A stretch of DNA of 64,000 nucleotides from positions 4,450,511 to 4,514,510 of the forward strand of contig NZ_KB910516.1 in the NCBI RefSeq assembly GCF_000372825.1, in the 5' to 3' direction. The stretch's first letter is position 1; each line of letters opens with the position of its first letter. The notes beneath the pieces are model-generated. The model was not told the DNA's origin and searched no databases. It was given only the letters and a program-made list of their open reading frames with translations. Made by a program: the position numbers and the translations under genes. Of this stretch, positions 19,456-28,936 are shown in pieces. This DNA comes from Methylobacterium sp. 77. GTDB taxonomy: Bacteria > Pseudomonadota > Alphaproteobacteria > Rhizobiales > Beijerinckiaceae.

Positions 19456-19686
19456 CTATTGCGCCGTGGGCTGCTGGCCCTGATTCTGCTGCGCCTTGTC
19501 CTTCTTGTTGGCCCTGTGACGGCCGATGGCGCAGCCGGCCGCCGCTCCGATTACGCCGTGGCCCGCCACATGGCCGGCGACGCCGCCCACGAGCGCGCCC
19601 TTGATGCAGCCCTTGGCTTCGGCGCCGCCGCTCAGGGACAGGATTGCGAGGGTGGACAAGGCGATTCCCGTCAGAAGTCGAATCAT
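19456..19686 (-). CDS. Small secreted glycine-zipper-like protein
   Basis: This is a 76-residue protein with a signal peptide (MIRLLTGIALSTLAILSLSGGAEA). A short Gly/Ala-rich hydrophobic segment follows (GALVGGVAGHVAGHGVIGAAAGCAIG), resembling glycine-zipper membrane proteins, and the tail is Lys/Gln-rich. No function is assigned. It sits just downstream of the divergent methyltransferase promoter, with its own start ATG at 19686. Confidence 0.7.
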   Translation of the reverse strand: MIRLLTGIALSTLAILSLSGGAEAKGCIKGALVGGVAGHVAGHGVIGAAAGCAIGRHRANKKDKAQQNQGQQPTAQ

Positions 19687-19787
19687 GGGGCCGGTCTCCG
19701 GTTTCCGTTATGATGCGCCAACCGTTCGCCGCTCTCGCCCGTTCCGCGCTGGCAGGATCACGTTTTCGCGCCAGCTATAAGATCGAG

Positions 19788-20681
19788 ATGACGATTCCAC
19801 CGCCCCTATTCGATACGGCCCTCGCCCGTCGGCGACTCGCGCGGGCCACCCGTGCCGGCTACGCCGATTTCCTGCTCGCGCGTCTCGCCGAAGATCTCGG
19901 CGATCGTCTGGCTGCCGTCCTGCGGCCCTTTCCGGAAGCCCTCGACCTCGGGACGCCGAACGAAGCCCCCGCGCGCCATCTTCTGGGCTCCGGCCGCGTC
20001 GGTGCCGTCACGCGTCTGGCCCCGCTGGCCGAGGCCGGTACCGATATCAGTCTTGTCGTCGGCGATCCGGAGGCGCTGCCGCTGGCAGCCTCCCGCTTCG
20101 ACCTCGCCGTGTCGCTGCTCGCTTTGCAGCACGTCAACGACCTGCCGGGCGCGCTGGCGCAATTGCGCCGGGTGCTGAAGCCCGATGGATTGTTCGTCGG
20201 CTGCCTTCTCGGCGGCCGCACCCTGACCGAGTTGCGGCAGGCCTTCGGACAGGCCGAGGTCGAGATCGAGGGCGGGATCAGCCCGCGCGTGGCGCCTTTC
20301 GCCGAAGTGCGCGAGATGGGAAGCCTGCTCCAGCGCGCCGGTTTCGCCTTGCCGGTGACCGATGTCGACACGATCACCGTGCGCTACGCCGATCCTTTCG
20401 CCCTGATGCGCGACCTGCGCGCCATGGGCCTCACCAACGTGCTGACCGAGCGCCGCCGCACGCCCCTGCGCCGCGATACGCTGATGCGCATGGCCGCGAT
20501 CTATGCCGAACGGTTCGCCGATTCCGATGGGCGCCTTCGGGCGACGTTCGAAATCCTGTGGCTCTCCGGCTGGGCGCCGCATGAGAGCCAGCAGAAACCG
20601 CTGAAGCCCGGAAGCGCCAAGGCCCGTCTCGCCGACGCCCTGGGCGTTCCGGAGATCACGCCCGGCAGAAACGACCTTTGA
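19788..20681 (+). CDS. SAM-dependent methyltransferase-fold protein, NDUFAF5-like
   Basis: The protein matches the alphaproteobacterial class related to mitochondrial NDUFAF5 (complex I assembly factor) and to BioC. It begins with PPPLFDTALARRRLARA, and SLLALQHVNDLPGALAQLRRVLKPDGLFVGCLLGG covers the later methyltransferase motifs. Motif I reads LDLGTPNEAP, which lacks the usual GxGxG, consistent with a changed activity (human NDUFAF5 is described as an arginine hydroxylase). The ATG at 19788 gives 297 residues; the frame extends further upstream without family resemblance. A DUF427 gene follows at once. Confidence 0.88.
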   Translation: MTIPPPLFDTALARRRLARATRAGYADFLLARLAEDLGDRLAAVLRPFPEALDLGTPNEAPARHLLGSGRVGAVTRLAPLAEAGTDISLVVGDPEALPLAASRFDLAVSLLALQHVNDLPGALAQLRRVLKPDGLFVGCLLGGRTLTELRQAFGQAEVEIEGGISPRVAPFAEVREMGSLLQRAGFALPVTDVDTITVRYADPFALMRDLRAMGLTNVLTERRRTPLRRDTLMRMAAIYAERFADSDGRLRATFEILWLSGWAPHESQQKPLKPGSAKARLADALGVPEITPGRNDL

Positions 20682-20691
20682 GGAGACAGCG

Positions 20692-21051
20692 ATGAGAGAG
20701 CCCGGTCCTGACCATCCCATCACCATCGAAACCAGCGGTCGGCGCGTCCGCGTCCTTCTCGCCGGCACCGTGATCGCCGAGTCGGACGCCGCCCTCGTGC
20801 TGCGCGAGGCGAGCTATGGGCCGGTCTATTACCTGCCCCGCGCCGACGCGCGCTGGGCACATTTCAAACGGTCGGCGCGCAGCAGCCACTGCCCCTACAA
20901 GGGCGAGGCCAGCTATTACACGCTGACGGTCGGGGACACGACGCGTCCCGACGCGGTCTGGAGCTACGAAGCGCCGTTCCCCGCCGTTGCCGAGATCAGG
21001 GAGCACCTCGCCTTCTATCCGGACAGGGTCGACGCGATCGAGGTGGGGTAG
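20692..21051 (+). CDS. DUF427 domain-containing protein
   Basis: This is a 119-residue cytoplasmic protein of the DUF427 family, recognised by VLAGTVIAESDAALVL-like and SHCPYKGEASYYTL motifs and a final AFYPDRVDAIEV block. The function is unknown. An AGGAGACAGCG ribosome site precedes the ATG. It starts 11 bp after the methyltransferase gene, so the two are probably one transcription unit. It converges on the transglycosylase gene with a six-base gap. Confidence 0.92.
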   Translation: MREPGPDHPITIETSGRRVRVLLAGTVIAESDAALVLREASYGPVYYLPRADARWAHFKRSARSSHCPYKGEASYYTLTVGDTTRPDAVWSYEAPFPAVAEIREHLAFYPDRVDAIEVG

Positions 21052-21057
21052 AACCCG

Positions 21058-22512
21058 TCACACAGTCTGAGCCGGCGCAGGTTTCAGGCAGGTGGCGAAG
21101 CCGGGAACGTTGTCGGCGGCGTCCCATCCGTCCCTGGTGCTGAGCCGCATGCAATCCCCGAAGAAGGCGACCCAGTTGTCGATATGGCGGCCGGTGCCGG
21201 TGGGGTAGCAGAGCAGCTTCCACCGATTGCCCGGCGACGCATCCCGCCGAAGCGATCCGGCATTGTAGGCGGCTGCCACCAGGGGCGGATCGAAATGGCT
21301 CAGCCCGCGCTGCTGGGCGATGTAGGCCGTACCCGCCTCGATGGAGATTTCGGGACGCAGGAGATCGTCGCCGCCGAGCGTGCGGTTGCCCAGGGCCTGA
21401 CGTGCGGTCCCGACCAGGGTCTGCATCAGGCCGACGCTCTCGTCGTTGATCCGAGGCTCCGCACGCCGCGCATTGGGATCGCCGCCGCTTTCCGCCGCGA
21501 TCGTGGCCACGATCAACTCGACGGGAACGCCGTAGCGCTTGGCCGAGGCCGCGCAGAGATCGCCGTAGCGCGACCAGATCCTGGCGATGGTCTTCGGCTC
21601 GCCGGGCGTCCCCTGTGCCGGCACTCCCTCAATGGCGATGCCATCGGCGGTCAATGCCCAGGATACGCTCTCCGGAAAGTGCCGATGAGGTTGCTTCAGC
21701 TCCTTGATGACGTCGGCGAGGATTCCCGGCGGGGCCGGTATCGCGGGCTCGGAGCGCGTGAAACCGGCCAGGGCCAATGGCAGGACTGCTGCCGATTCCG
21801 TCGACGACGCGAAGGATTGAGGGGACGGAGGCGGTGCGGCTGGGGCAGGGCGCGTGCTCTGCTTCGCCAGTTCCGTCCCAAGGTTCTGAAAAGTCGAGCG
21901 GATGGCCTCGTTGCTCTCCTTCGACCCCTGGCTGCTGCCCCAGTAGAACGAGACGATCGACGCGGCGATGCCATTGATGAACCCGACTGCGGTTCCGATC
22001 AGGCCGAAGGCGGCAATGGAGCCGCTATTCGCCTCGACATCGGTCCCGAAAGCTAACCAAAGACTGCCGAGGATCGTCAGCACCATGCCGCAGATGGCGA
22101 TCCAGACGATCCACATCCCGGCCTTGAAGACACTCAAGGTGATGCCGGTCGCCTGCTGGAAATCCCTCGCTCCGGTGCGGTCCTTGGCTTCGACCTCGGC
22201 GAAGCGGAGGCCGGCATCGAGTTCGTACTTCCTCAGATCTGCTTCCGCCTGTTTGAGTTGCAGGATGAAAGCCGGATCGCCGGCGTTGCGTTGGACGATC
22301 TCGCTGACCTGCTGTGGCGCCAGGACGGGAAGTGTCGAAGCCGGTGCTGCCGAAGATACCGCCGGAGCTTCGTCGGCGGGGAGGTATTTCGCGAGAATTC
22401 CCGAAACGACAGATGCCCCGATCAGGTTGAACGGCGGCGGCAGGGCGAGGGCGGTCAGCAATGTTGGAGCCGTAGACCGCAGGATCGTCTTGACGATGTC
22501 GGGAATATCCAT
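21058..22512 (-). CDS. Holin-like membrane domain fused to a lytic transglycosylase (SLT) domain
   Basis: Residues 1-220 resemble phage or gene-transfer-agent holin-type membrane proteins: a hydrophobic N-terminus (LTALALPPPFNLIGASVVSGIL), a charged helical stretch, then two transmembrane helices at about 131-155 and 166-192 ending in FYWGSSQGSKESNEAI. A Pro-rich linker (220-260) leads to a C-terminal SLT domain (about 310-475) with the catalytic Glu341 in VATIAAESGGDPNARR and a GLMQT motif. It should cleave peptidoglycan at the membrane. The ATG at 22512 follows a GAGGGGAAC ribosome site. No phage structural genes lie nearby. The domain reading is inference. Confidence 0.75.
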   Translation of the reverse strand: MDIPDIVKTILRSTAPTLLTALALPPPFNLIGASVVSGILAKYLPADEAPAVSSAAPASTLPVLAPQQVSEIVQRNAGDPAFILQLKQAEADLRKYELDAGLRFAEVEAKDRTGARDFQQATGITLSVFKAGMWIVWIAICGMVLTILGSLWLAFGTDVEANSGSIAAFGLIGTAVGFINGIAASIVSFYWGSSQGSKESNEAIRSTFQNLGTELAKQSTRPAPAAPPPSPQSFASSTESAAVLPLALAGFTRSEPAIPAPPGILADVIKELKQPHRHFPESVSWALTADGIAIEGVPAQGTPGEPKTIARIWSRYGDLCAASAKRYGVPVELIVATIAAESGGDPNARRAEPRINDESVGLMQTLVGTARQALGNRTLGGDDLLRPEISIEAGTAYIAQQRGLSHFDPPLVAAAYNAGSLRRDASPGNRWKLLCYPTGTGRHIDNWVAFFGDCMRLSTRDGWDAADNVPGFATCLKPAPAQTV

Positions 22513-22773
22513 GGTTCGGTTCCCCTCGACTGATGCATTCTGCCCAGGCGGGTCCACGGTCGATGATTTCAGACAGGACAGAGCGTTCGACCGTCGCCTC
22601 TCCGGCGCGCGAGCGGGATATGTCGGAAGAAATCCTGCGTGGAATGTCGCCTGCCGATGACCGGAATCGATCATCGTCGCTCTGAACCTCGCAGAAAATT
22701 AATTTACTTCAAGTTGTTTTTTAGCTTGTATCAATCTCGGGTATCGCGGCACGGCAATGGAGATTCCGGGGCG

Positions 22774-24309
22774 TCAGCCCTTCACCTTCTCCCAGAACGC
22801 GGCTTTGCGCCCGTGGGTCTTGCGCAGGGCCTCGCGATAGGCGGCATGGTCCGGCGTGACATCGCCGGGTTCGAGCCGCCGGGCCAATGCGTCGAGCGTC
22901 ACGAGGTGACGGGCGCCGTAGCCGTAGGCGCTGGAGCGGCCCTTGCTCAGCATGTCGTCGATCATGCGCCGGTAGAGCAGGCTCGCCGCCGCCGGTTGGC
23001 CCTCCTCCAGGATTTCCGCCGCGGGCGCGAGGATCTCGTAGCGGTTGCCGTCCCAGGTCCCGGCCTTGGCGAGGACGAGGCGCGCCGCACGGTCGAGCTT
23101 CGGCCAGTGAACCAGGAAATGCAGGGCGCGATAGGCATCGGCATGGGTCGCCGCATGGTCGAAGGCGCGCTCCAGCGCTTCCTCGTCCTCGAAATCCGGC
23201 AGTTTCGCGACGTAGTCGCGCAGCATCTCGCGGTCGAGGGACGCCTCGAAACGTGCCCAGCGTTTCTCCTGCGCCTCCTGCCTGCGGCCGAGGGCATCGA
23301 GGATGCGGATCTCCAGAATGTCCCGCTCGCGCTGGGGTGCCTCCGGGTCGAAGCTGCCCGTCAGCATCTGTTCGCGGGTGACCACGACGATTCCGCGTTT
23401 CTGCTTCCGTCCGATCCAGTCGAGCGCCTCGGCCGCGCGGTTCGCGGTGAGCAGGCGCTCCGCCACGGCGACGATGTCCGGATGCTCGGGGGAGATCGCC
23501 CGTTCCAGGGTGATGAAGGCCTCGACGTCTCCGCGCCGGTCGGCGAGGGCCTGCCGCATCCGCAAGAGGCGCGTGCGCTGCATCTTCCGGTCCCAGGCCT
23601 TGGTGTCCAGCGACGCCGACATGGCGGACGATTTGGCCGCAGCTTTGCCGGAATTCTGCGGTTCCGGCGGCATCGCCGATGCGAGGGCCGCATCGACCGG
23701 TTCCAGTTCCGTATCCGGCAGCCCCTCCACGATGGTGAGGAGCAGGGCATCGAGAATACCGAACCCGTCGGTATCGAGGAGCGGGACCAGCCGTGTGGCC
23801 AACCGGGCGGCGTCCGCCGGGGCAAGTCGGAGCGCCAGATCGGCGGCGGCCTGCGTCGCCCGCTCGTAGACACCCACCACCTGACCGCTCGAATCGTCGA
23901 CGCGCTCCAGCACGCCCTGCGCTCCCCCGATAAAGCGGACCAATCGGCTGAGGGCGGCGTCGACGTCGAGGGATGCCAGTTCGGAGACGATGGTCGAGAC
24001 GGTGGCATCGAGATCGGCGGCGAAGCTGCGCCGCTTCTGCCAGTCGATATAGCCGTGGGCGCGCTCCAGCGCGGTCAGCCGCCGGTCGACGAGGGCGGCC
24101 ACGGCATCGGGGCCTTGGAGCCCGGCAATCGCCGCGGTGACGATCTTCTTGAAGGCGGGATTGCGCGCCGTCTCGTCGAGGACGAGGCCGATCAGCCGGT
24201 CGAGGCCCAGCGGCGCGAGGGTCTCGGGCGAAGGCGTGGTCCTGCGCGACGCGCGCTTGGGCTTCTCCGCCGCGACTAGTTCCGCCTTCGTCGTTCCCTT
24301 CCGCGCCAT
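22774..24309 (-). CDS. DUF6880 family protein
   Basis: This is a predicted cytoplasmic, largely alpha-helical protein of about 511 residues resembling DUF6880. It has a basic N-terminus (MARKGTTKAELVAAEKPKRASRR), helical repeats through the middle and the C-terminal RHLVTLDALARRLEPGDVTPDHAAYREALRKTHGRKAAFW block. Motifs such as LVHWPKLDRAARLVL suggest TPR-like packing. The function is unknown. The ATG at 24309 is preferred over the one at 24333. It stands alone downstream of mutT on the same strand with a 52-bp spacer. Confidence 0.82.
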   Translation of the reverse strand: MARKGTTKAELVAAEKPKRASRRTTPSPETLAPLGLDRLIGLVLDETARNPAFKKIVTAAIAGLQGPDAVAALVDRRLTALERAHGYIDWQKRRSFAADLDATVSTIVSELASLDVDAALSRLVRFIGGAQGVLERVDDSSGQVVGVYERATQAAADLALRLAPADAARLATRLVPLLDTDGFGILDALLLTIVEGLPDTELEPVDAALASAMPPEPQNSGKAAAKSSAMSASLDTKAWDRKMQRTRLLRMRQALADRRGDVEAFITLERAISPEHPDIVAVAERLLTANRAAEALDWIGRKQKRGIVVVTREQMLTGSFDPEAPQRERDILEIRILDALGRRQEAQEKRWARFEASLDREMLRDYVAKLPDFEDEEALERAFDHAATHADAYRALHFLVHWPKLDRAARLVLAKAGTWDGNRYEILAPAAEILEEGQPAAASLLYRRMIDDMLSKGRSSAYGYGARHLVTLDALARRLEPGDVTPDHAAYREALRKTHGRKAAFWEKVKG

Positions 24310-24361
24310 GCTCTCCGTCCCCCTGCCAGCCAAAGCAACCTGTGGCGGCCGGCCTCGGCCA

Positions 24362-24799
24362 TCAAGGCCCGAGCAGATCGACCAGGAACGGGATCAGCGG
24401 CGCATCGGCCGGCGGCATCGGCTGGTCCCTGAGTTCGCGCGGGCGCACCCATTTCAAGGCCTGCCCCTCCATGGAACGGGCGATGCCGTCCCAGCGCCGG
24501 CAGACATAAAGCGGCATCAGCAGGTGGAAGTCGGGATAGGCATGGCTCGCGAAGGTGAGGGGGGCGAGGCAGGGCTCCTTCACCTCGATCCCGATCTCCT
24601 CGCGCAGCTCGCGGATCAGGGTCTCCTCCGGCCGCTCGCCCGGCTCGACCTTGCCGCCGGGAAATTCCCACAGGCCGGCGAGCTGCTTGCCCTCCGGGCG
24701 CTGGGCCAGGAGGATGCGGCCATCGGTATCCACCAGGGCGACTGCCACCACGAGCAGGATGCGGATCGCGGGCGCCGTCACGGCGAAATCTTGCGTCAC
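24362..24799 (-). CDS. mutT: (Deoxy)nucleoside triphosphate pyrophosphohydrolase, MutT-type Nudix
   Basis: MutT removes 8-oxo-dGTP from the nucleotide pool and so prevents oxidative mutagenesis. The Nudix box GGKVEPGERPEETLIRELREE is intact (about residues 47-67), and RILLAQRPEGKQLAGLWEFPGG precedes it. The 145-residue length is typical. The start is a GTG whose bases overlap the stop of the SIMPL-domain gene (GTGA at 24796-24799), indicating translational coupling with argJ and that gene. Confidence 0.9.
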   Translation of the reverse strand: MTQDFAVTAPAIRILLVVAVALVDTDGRILLAQRPEGKQLAGLWEFPGGKVEPGERPEETLIRELREEIGIEVKEPCLAPLTFASHAYPDFHLLMPLYVCRRWDGIARSMEGQALKWVRPRELRDQPMPPADAPLIPFLVDLLGP

Positions 24800-25545
24800 G
24801 GTACAATCGCGAAGGTGGCCGAGACCTCGGCGCTCGTCTCGATCGTCCCCGCCGCGAGGGGCACCGGCGCGCCGGATCGCTTGGACCGCATCGGCGCCGC
24901 GGCCATCGCCATGGGCATCCCGCCGCCTTGGGGCGTCGTCTGGATCAGCAAGGGCCGCCCGAGCTTGACCCCGGCGGCCTCGGCGAGGCGCCCGGCCTGT
25001 GCCATCGCATCCTTCATGGCCGCGACCTGGACGGACGCTTCCGCCGCGTTGGGGTCCTTCAGGCCGAACACCACGCCCTCGATCCGGTTGGCGCCCGCAT
25101 CGAGAGCCTTGCGCATCAGTTCGCCGAGCTTGCCCATGTCCGAGAGACGCACCCGCACGCTGTTGGCGGCGCGGTAGCCGTCCGGCTTCTCGGTGGTGCT
25201 TCCGTCGGGCTGGCGCACCTCGCGCGTCGCCTGAGTGAGGGTGACGGCCGTGGTGCCGATATCGGCCTCGCCGACACCGAACCCGGCCGACAGGGCGATG
25301 AGCGCGCGGGCGACGTTGCTCGATCCGTCGAGGGCGGCGGCGGGCGTCGCACCCTTGGCGTCGATCCCGATCTCCACTGAAGCGAAATCCGGCGGCGACT
25401 CGGCACGGGCGCGGCCGGTGACGACGATGCGGCTCTCCGGCTTATCGTGATCGTCCGCCCAGGCGGGGATCGCGAGGGATGCGAGCAGGACGGACAGGAT
25501 TGCGGTCCTGAACCGAAGCTTTGCGCCTCTGGCCGAGCGGCTCAC
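24796..25545 (-). CDS. SIMPL domain-containing protein (DUF541), periplasmic
   Basis: The 249-residue protein has a signal peptide ([21 protein letters not shown]) and then a single SIMPL/DUF541 domain, marked by [23 protein letters not shown] and [24 protein letters not shown]. Such proteins are periplasmic and have been tied to oxidative-stress tolerance in some bacteria, but the molecular function is open. The start is a GTG at 25545 overlapping the argJ stop (GTGA). The same frame stays open for another 1.4 kb upstream through argJ, which is a shadow. Confidence 0.85.
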   Translation of the reverse strand: MSRSARGAKLRFRTAILSVLLASLAIPAWADDHDKPESRIVVTGRARAESPPDFASVEIGIDAKGATPAAALDGSSNVARALIALSAGFGVGEADIGTTAVTLTQATREVRQPDGSTTEKPDGYRAANSVRVRLSDMGKLGELMRKALDAGANRIEGVVFGLKDPNAAEASVQVAAMKDAMAQAGRLAEAAGVKLGRPLLIQTTPQGGGMPMAMAAAPMRSKRSGAPVPLAAGTIETSAEVSATFAIVP

Positions 25546-26792
25546 GAGCGGTAATCCCCGTTGATCTCGATATAGCCCTTGGTCAGGTCGCAGGTCCAAA
25601 CCCGCGCCGTGCCCTCGCCGAGGCCGAGATCGACGGTGACCGCGACATCGGATTCGCGCATGACGGCGCTCGCGGCGTCCTCGCTGTAATCCGGATCGCG
25701 GGCACCTTCGCGGGCGACGCGGACGTCGCCGAACCAGATCGCGAGGCGGTCGCGGTCGGCAGGCTCGCCGGCTTTGCCCACTGCCATGACGACGCGGCCC
25801 CAATTGGCATCCTCTCCGGCGATCGCCGTCTTCACCAGGGGCGAGTTGGCGATCGACATGGCGATGCGGTGGGCCGAGGCATCGCCCGTCGCGCCCTTGA
25901 CGGTGATGGTGACGAACTTGCGCGCGCCCTCGCCATCCTTGGCGACGAGCTGCGCCAGCTCGATCAGCAGATCGTCCAATGCCGCGCGGAAGCCCGACAG
26001 GCGCTCGTCGCCCGCATCGGTCACGGGCGCATTGCCGGCGGCGCCGGTGGCAAACAGCATCAACGTGTCGGAGGTGGAGGTATCTCCGTCGACGGTGACG
26101 CAGTTGAAGCTCGTCTGCGTGCCGGCGCTCAGCAGCGTCTGAAGCACGTATTGCGGCAGGGCCGCATCGGTGAAGACGAAGCTCAGCATCGTCGCCATGT
26201 CGGGGGCGATCATGCCCGCACCCTTGGCGATGCCGTTGATCGTCACCTGCGTCCCGTCGATCGTCGCCGTCCTCGTGGCGAGTTTGGGGAAGGTGTCGGT
26301 GGTCATGATCGCCTGCGCCGCCGCCGCCCAGGCTTTGGGGCCGGTCTCGGTGCGCGCCGCGCAGTCGCTCAGCACACCCTCGAACTTCGTGGCGTCGAGG
26401 GGCTCGCCGATGACGCCGGTGGAGGCGATGAAGATCTCCTCCGGGCGGCAGCCCGCAGCCTCGGCGCCAATCTTCGCGGTGAGCGCAACGGCGTCCCGCC
26501 CACGCGCTCCGGTGAAGGCGTTGGCGTTGCCGGAATTGACGATCAGGGCGCGGGCGCCCTCGCTCGACAACGCCTCCCGGCACCAATCCACCGCCGCGGA
26601 CGGGCATTTCGAGCGGGTGAACACCCCCGCCGCCTGCGTTCCCGGCTGCAAGGACAGGTAGAGCACGTCGGTGCGCCCGGAATAGCGGATGCCCGCCTGC
26701 GCGGTGGCGATGCCGACGCCGCCGATGGCCGGCAGTTCGGGCACGGTCTTCGGTGCGAGGGGCGAGACGGGAGGGGCTTTGGCGGCTGACAT
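25542..26792 (-). CDS. argJ: Bifunctional glutamate N-acetyltransferase / N-acetylglutamate synthase
   Basis: ArgJ transfers acetyl from N-acetylornithine to glutamate, closing the cyclic arginine pathway, and the bifunctional form also uses acetyl-CoA. The autocleavage site Ala200-Thr201 in [10 protein letters not shown] is intact; Thr201 becomes the nucleophile of the beta chain. The [14 protein letters not shown] and [20 protein letters not shown] motifs are also present. The 416-residue length is normal. It is first of three genes (argJ, SIMPL, mutT) joined by GTGA overlaps. Confidence 0.96.
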   Translation of the reverse strand: MSAAKAPPVSPLAPKTVPELPAIGGVGIATAQAGIRYSGRTDVLYLSLQPGTQAAGVFTRSKCPSAAVDWCREALSSEGARALIVNSGNANAFTGARGRDAVALTAKIGAEAAGCRPEEIFIASTGVIGEPLDATKFEGVLSDCAARTETGPKAWAAAAQAIMTTDTFPKLATRTATIDGTQVTINGIAKGAGMIAPDMATMLSFVFTDAALPQYVLQTLLSAGTQTSFNCVTVDGDTSTSDTLMLFATGAAGNAPVTDAGDERLSGFRAALDDLLIELAQLVAKDGEGARKFVTITVKGATGDASAHRIAMSIANSPLVKTAIAGEDANWGRVVMAVGKAGEPADRDRLAIWFGDVRVAREGARDPDYSEDAASAVMRESDVAVTVDLGLGEGTARVWTCDLTKGYIEINGDYRS

Positions 26793-27067
26793 CAGTCGGT
26801 CTGGCTCCGGCTATCCGCCGCTGGCGATTCTCTGCGCGGCGGGGCGGTGTTGCCTCGGCCGTGCCGCCCACGTCAACTCCGGCCGGCCCTTTCGAGGGAA
26901 CAGTCAAGCCATCCGGGAATTTCCTCTCCTCAATGCCGCAGATCTCGGCGTGCGCCTTGTCCTGTAGCGTCATCCTGTCCTACGATGCTGCATCGCACCG
27001 AAGATACGTGCTGGAGCCGGCCTGAGCCGATCCAGGCGCGCCCAGGCGGAAACGGGGAGTTTCGACC

Positions 27068-27472
27068 ATGGAACCGACGGCTTCCACCGGTGGAGCCTAC
27101 GGCGTTCAGGTTCTGATCGCCGGACGACAGAAGCATTGGCGCGACGAAGTCGCGTCGCAGATCCGGCGTGCCGGATACGCGGCTACGACGGTCGATTCCG
27201 GTGTCGATGCGATGACGGTTCTGGCACTCGGCCTGCCGGTCGACGTTCTCGTCACCGATATCAGCCTCAAGGGCGAGCTGTGCTCCACCAAACTGGTTCT
27301 CGAGGCCCGCGCCCTGAGACCCGACCTGCGTATCGTGTTCGCCAACGAAGCCCCGCGCGATCCTCTGTCCGAGGAGATCGAGGACGGGCACGAGGCTGTC
27401 TTCGTGACGAACGAGGTCAGGAACGATGCGGTCGCCAGCACCGTACGCGAAGCCCTCTGCACGCGCGACTGA
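27068..27472 (+). CDS. Degenerate response-regulator receiver domain protein
   Basis: This is a 134-residue stand-alone receiver (CheY-like) fold. The phospho-acceptor Asp64 is present in DVLVTDISLKGE. The acidic pair at the end of the first strand is replaced (VLIAGRQ), the conserved Thr/Ser of strand 4 is not obvious (VFANEAP), and the strand-5 Lys is missing (VFVTNEV). It is therefore probably a weakly phosphorylated or phosphorylation-independent signalling protein. No kinase gene is adjacent. It converges on the PRC-barrel gene across a strong bidirectional hairpin. Confidence 0.8.
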   Translation: MEPTASTGGAYGVQVLIAGRQKHWRDEVASQIRRAGYAATTVDSGVDAMTVLALGLPVDVLVTDISLKGELCSTKLVLEARALRPDLRIVFANEAPRDPLSEEIEDGHEAVFVTNEVRNDAVASTVREALCTRD

Positions 27473-27504
27473 CGCTGTTCCACCCACGCTCGTACCAATG
27501 ACGA

Positions 27505-27544
27505 CGAAAGGCGGTCGAGACTTTCATGTCTCGACCGCCTTTCG
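27505..27544. terminator. Strong bidirectional terminator, perfect 16-bp stem
   Basis: The 16-bp arm CGAAAGGCGGTCGAGA (27505-27520) pairs perfectly with 27529-27544 around an eight-base loop. AAA and TTT tracts within the stem provide U runs in both directions. It lies between the convergent receiver gene and PRC-barrel gene. Confidence 0.8.
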
Positions 27545-27633
27545 TGTTTCCGGTCCACCGTATCCTTTGAGGCCGTCGATCGTACGGGAGATCTTCAGCC
27601 TCCGATGAGAGAGGTCGGCCTCTCTCGAATGGT

Positions 27634-28194
27634 TCAGGGGGCGGTCTTGGTCTCGACGGGCTTCGCGTCCACCGGCCTCGCATCGGACGAATTCGCTTCC
27701 GCCGGCTTGGTCTCCGCCGGCTTGGCGTCAGAGGCATTGGGCTTGGCCTGGCCGAGATAGACGTATTCCGGCGCGGCGCGGAGCTGATCCTTGTTGGTGT
27801 CGATCGACGCCTTCAGCGTCTTGTCGTCGACGCGGGTGAGCTTCAGGGCGCTGGGGTCGACGGCCACGTATTTCGTGCCGATGCCGAGGAAGCCGCCGAC
27901 GCCGACGACCCAGGCCTTGATGGTGCTGCTCTCATCGAGGACGATGTCGGCGATCTCGCCGATGGTCTCGTTGGCGCCGTTCTGGATCGTCAGGCCGATC
28001 AGCTTGGAGGTGACGCGATCCGTCGGCGCCTGGGCGACGAAGGTCGGGCGCAGATCGTTGTTGAGGGTGGCGGGAGCCGCCTGCACCGGCGCGGAGCCCG
28101 CATTCTGCGGATCTGCGGTCTGAGCCCCGGCGATCGTCGCTCCCGCGAAGACGAGAGGCGTCGCGAGGGTCGCTGCAAGCAACAGGATGCGCAT
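27634..28194 (-). CDS. Secreted PRC-barrel domain protein
   Basis: The 186-residue protein has a signal peptide (MRILLLAATLATPLVFAGATIAGAQ). A PRC-barrel domain follows (about residues 60-130), with SKLIGLTIQNGANETIGEIADIVLDESSTIKAWVVGVGGFLGIGTKYVAV, and a low-complexity Ala/Lys/Pro/Glu tail. PRC-barrels bind protein or RNA partners; the role of exported versions is not known. The ATG at 28194 starts the signal peptide; the upstream frame is not supported. It is divergent from the glutathione peroxidase gene. Confidence 0.85.
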   Translation of the reverse strand: MRILLLAATLATPLVFAGATIAGAQTADPQNAGSAPVQAAPATLNNDLRPTFVAQAPTDRVTSKLIGLTIQNGANETIGEIADIVLDESSTIKAWVVGVGGFLGIGTKYVAVDPSALKLTRVDDKTLKASIDTNKDQLRAAPEYVYLGQAKPNASDAKPAETKPAEANSSDARPVDAKPVETKTAP

Positions 28195-28374
28195 GGAGAC
28201 GTGTCTTTCCGCTCTGGGTTCGATGGTCGAACTCGGTCCTCGCTCAAGCTGAGCCCTTGCGAAAGGTTCCACCGCCGCAACACCCGATGGTGGACACCGC
28301 CGATCCTCGAACTAGTTTCGACGATGCCGATCGCGGGCCGATTCCCGTCGTCGATGCGCAAGGAGCGACCGACG

Positions 28375-28932
<558 letters not shown>

Positions 28933-28936
28933 TCGG

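Noticed and set aside
21058..22512. Prophage remnant around the holin-like/transglycosylase gene
   Set aside because: Neighbours on both sides are ordinary chromosomal genes and no integrase, attachment repeat, tail or capsid gene is present.
25546..26973. Upstream extension of the SIMPL gene frame through argJ
   Set aside because: The extension is an alternative frame of argJ. The GTG at 25545, just before the signal peptide, is the natural start.
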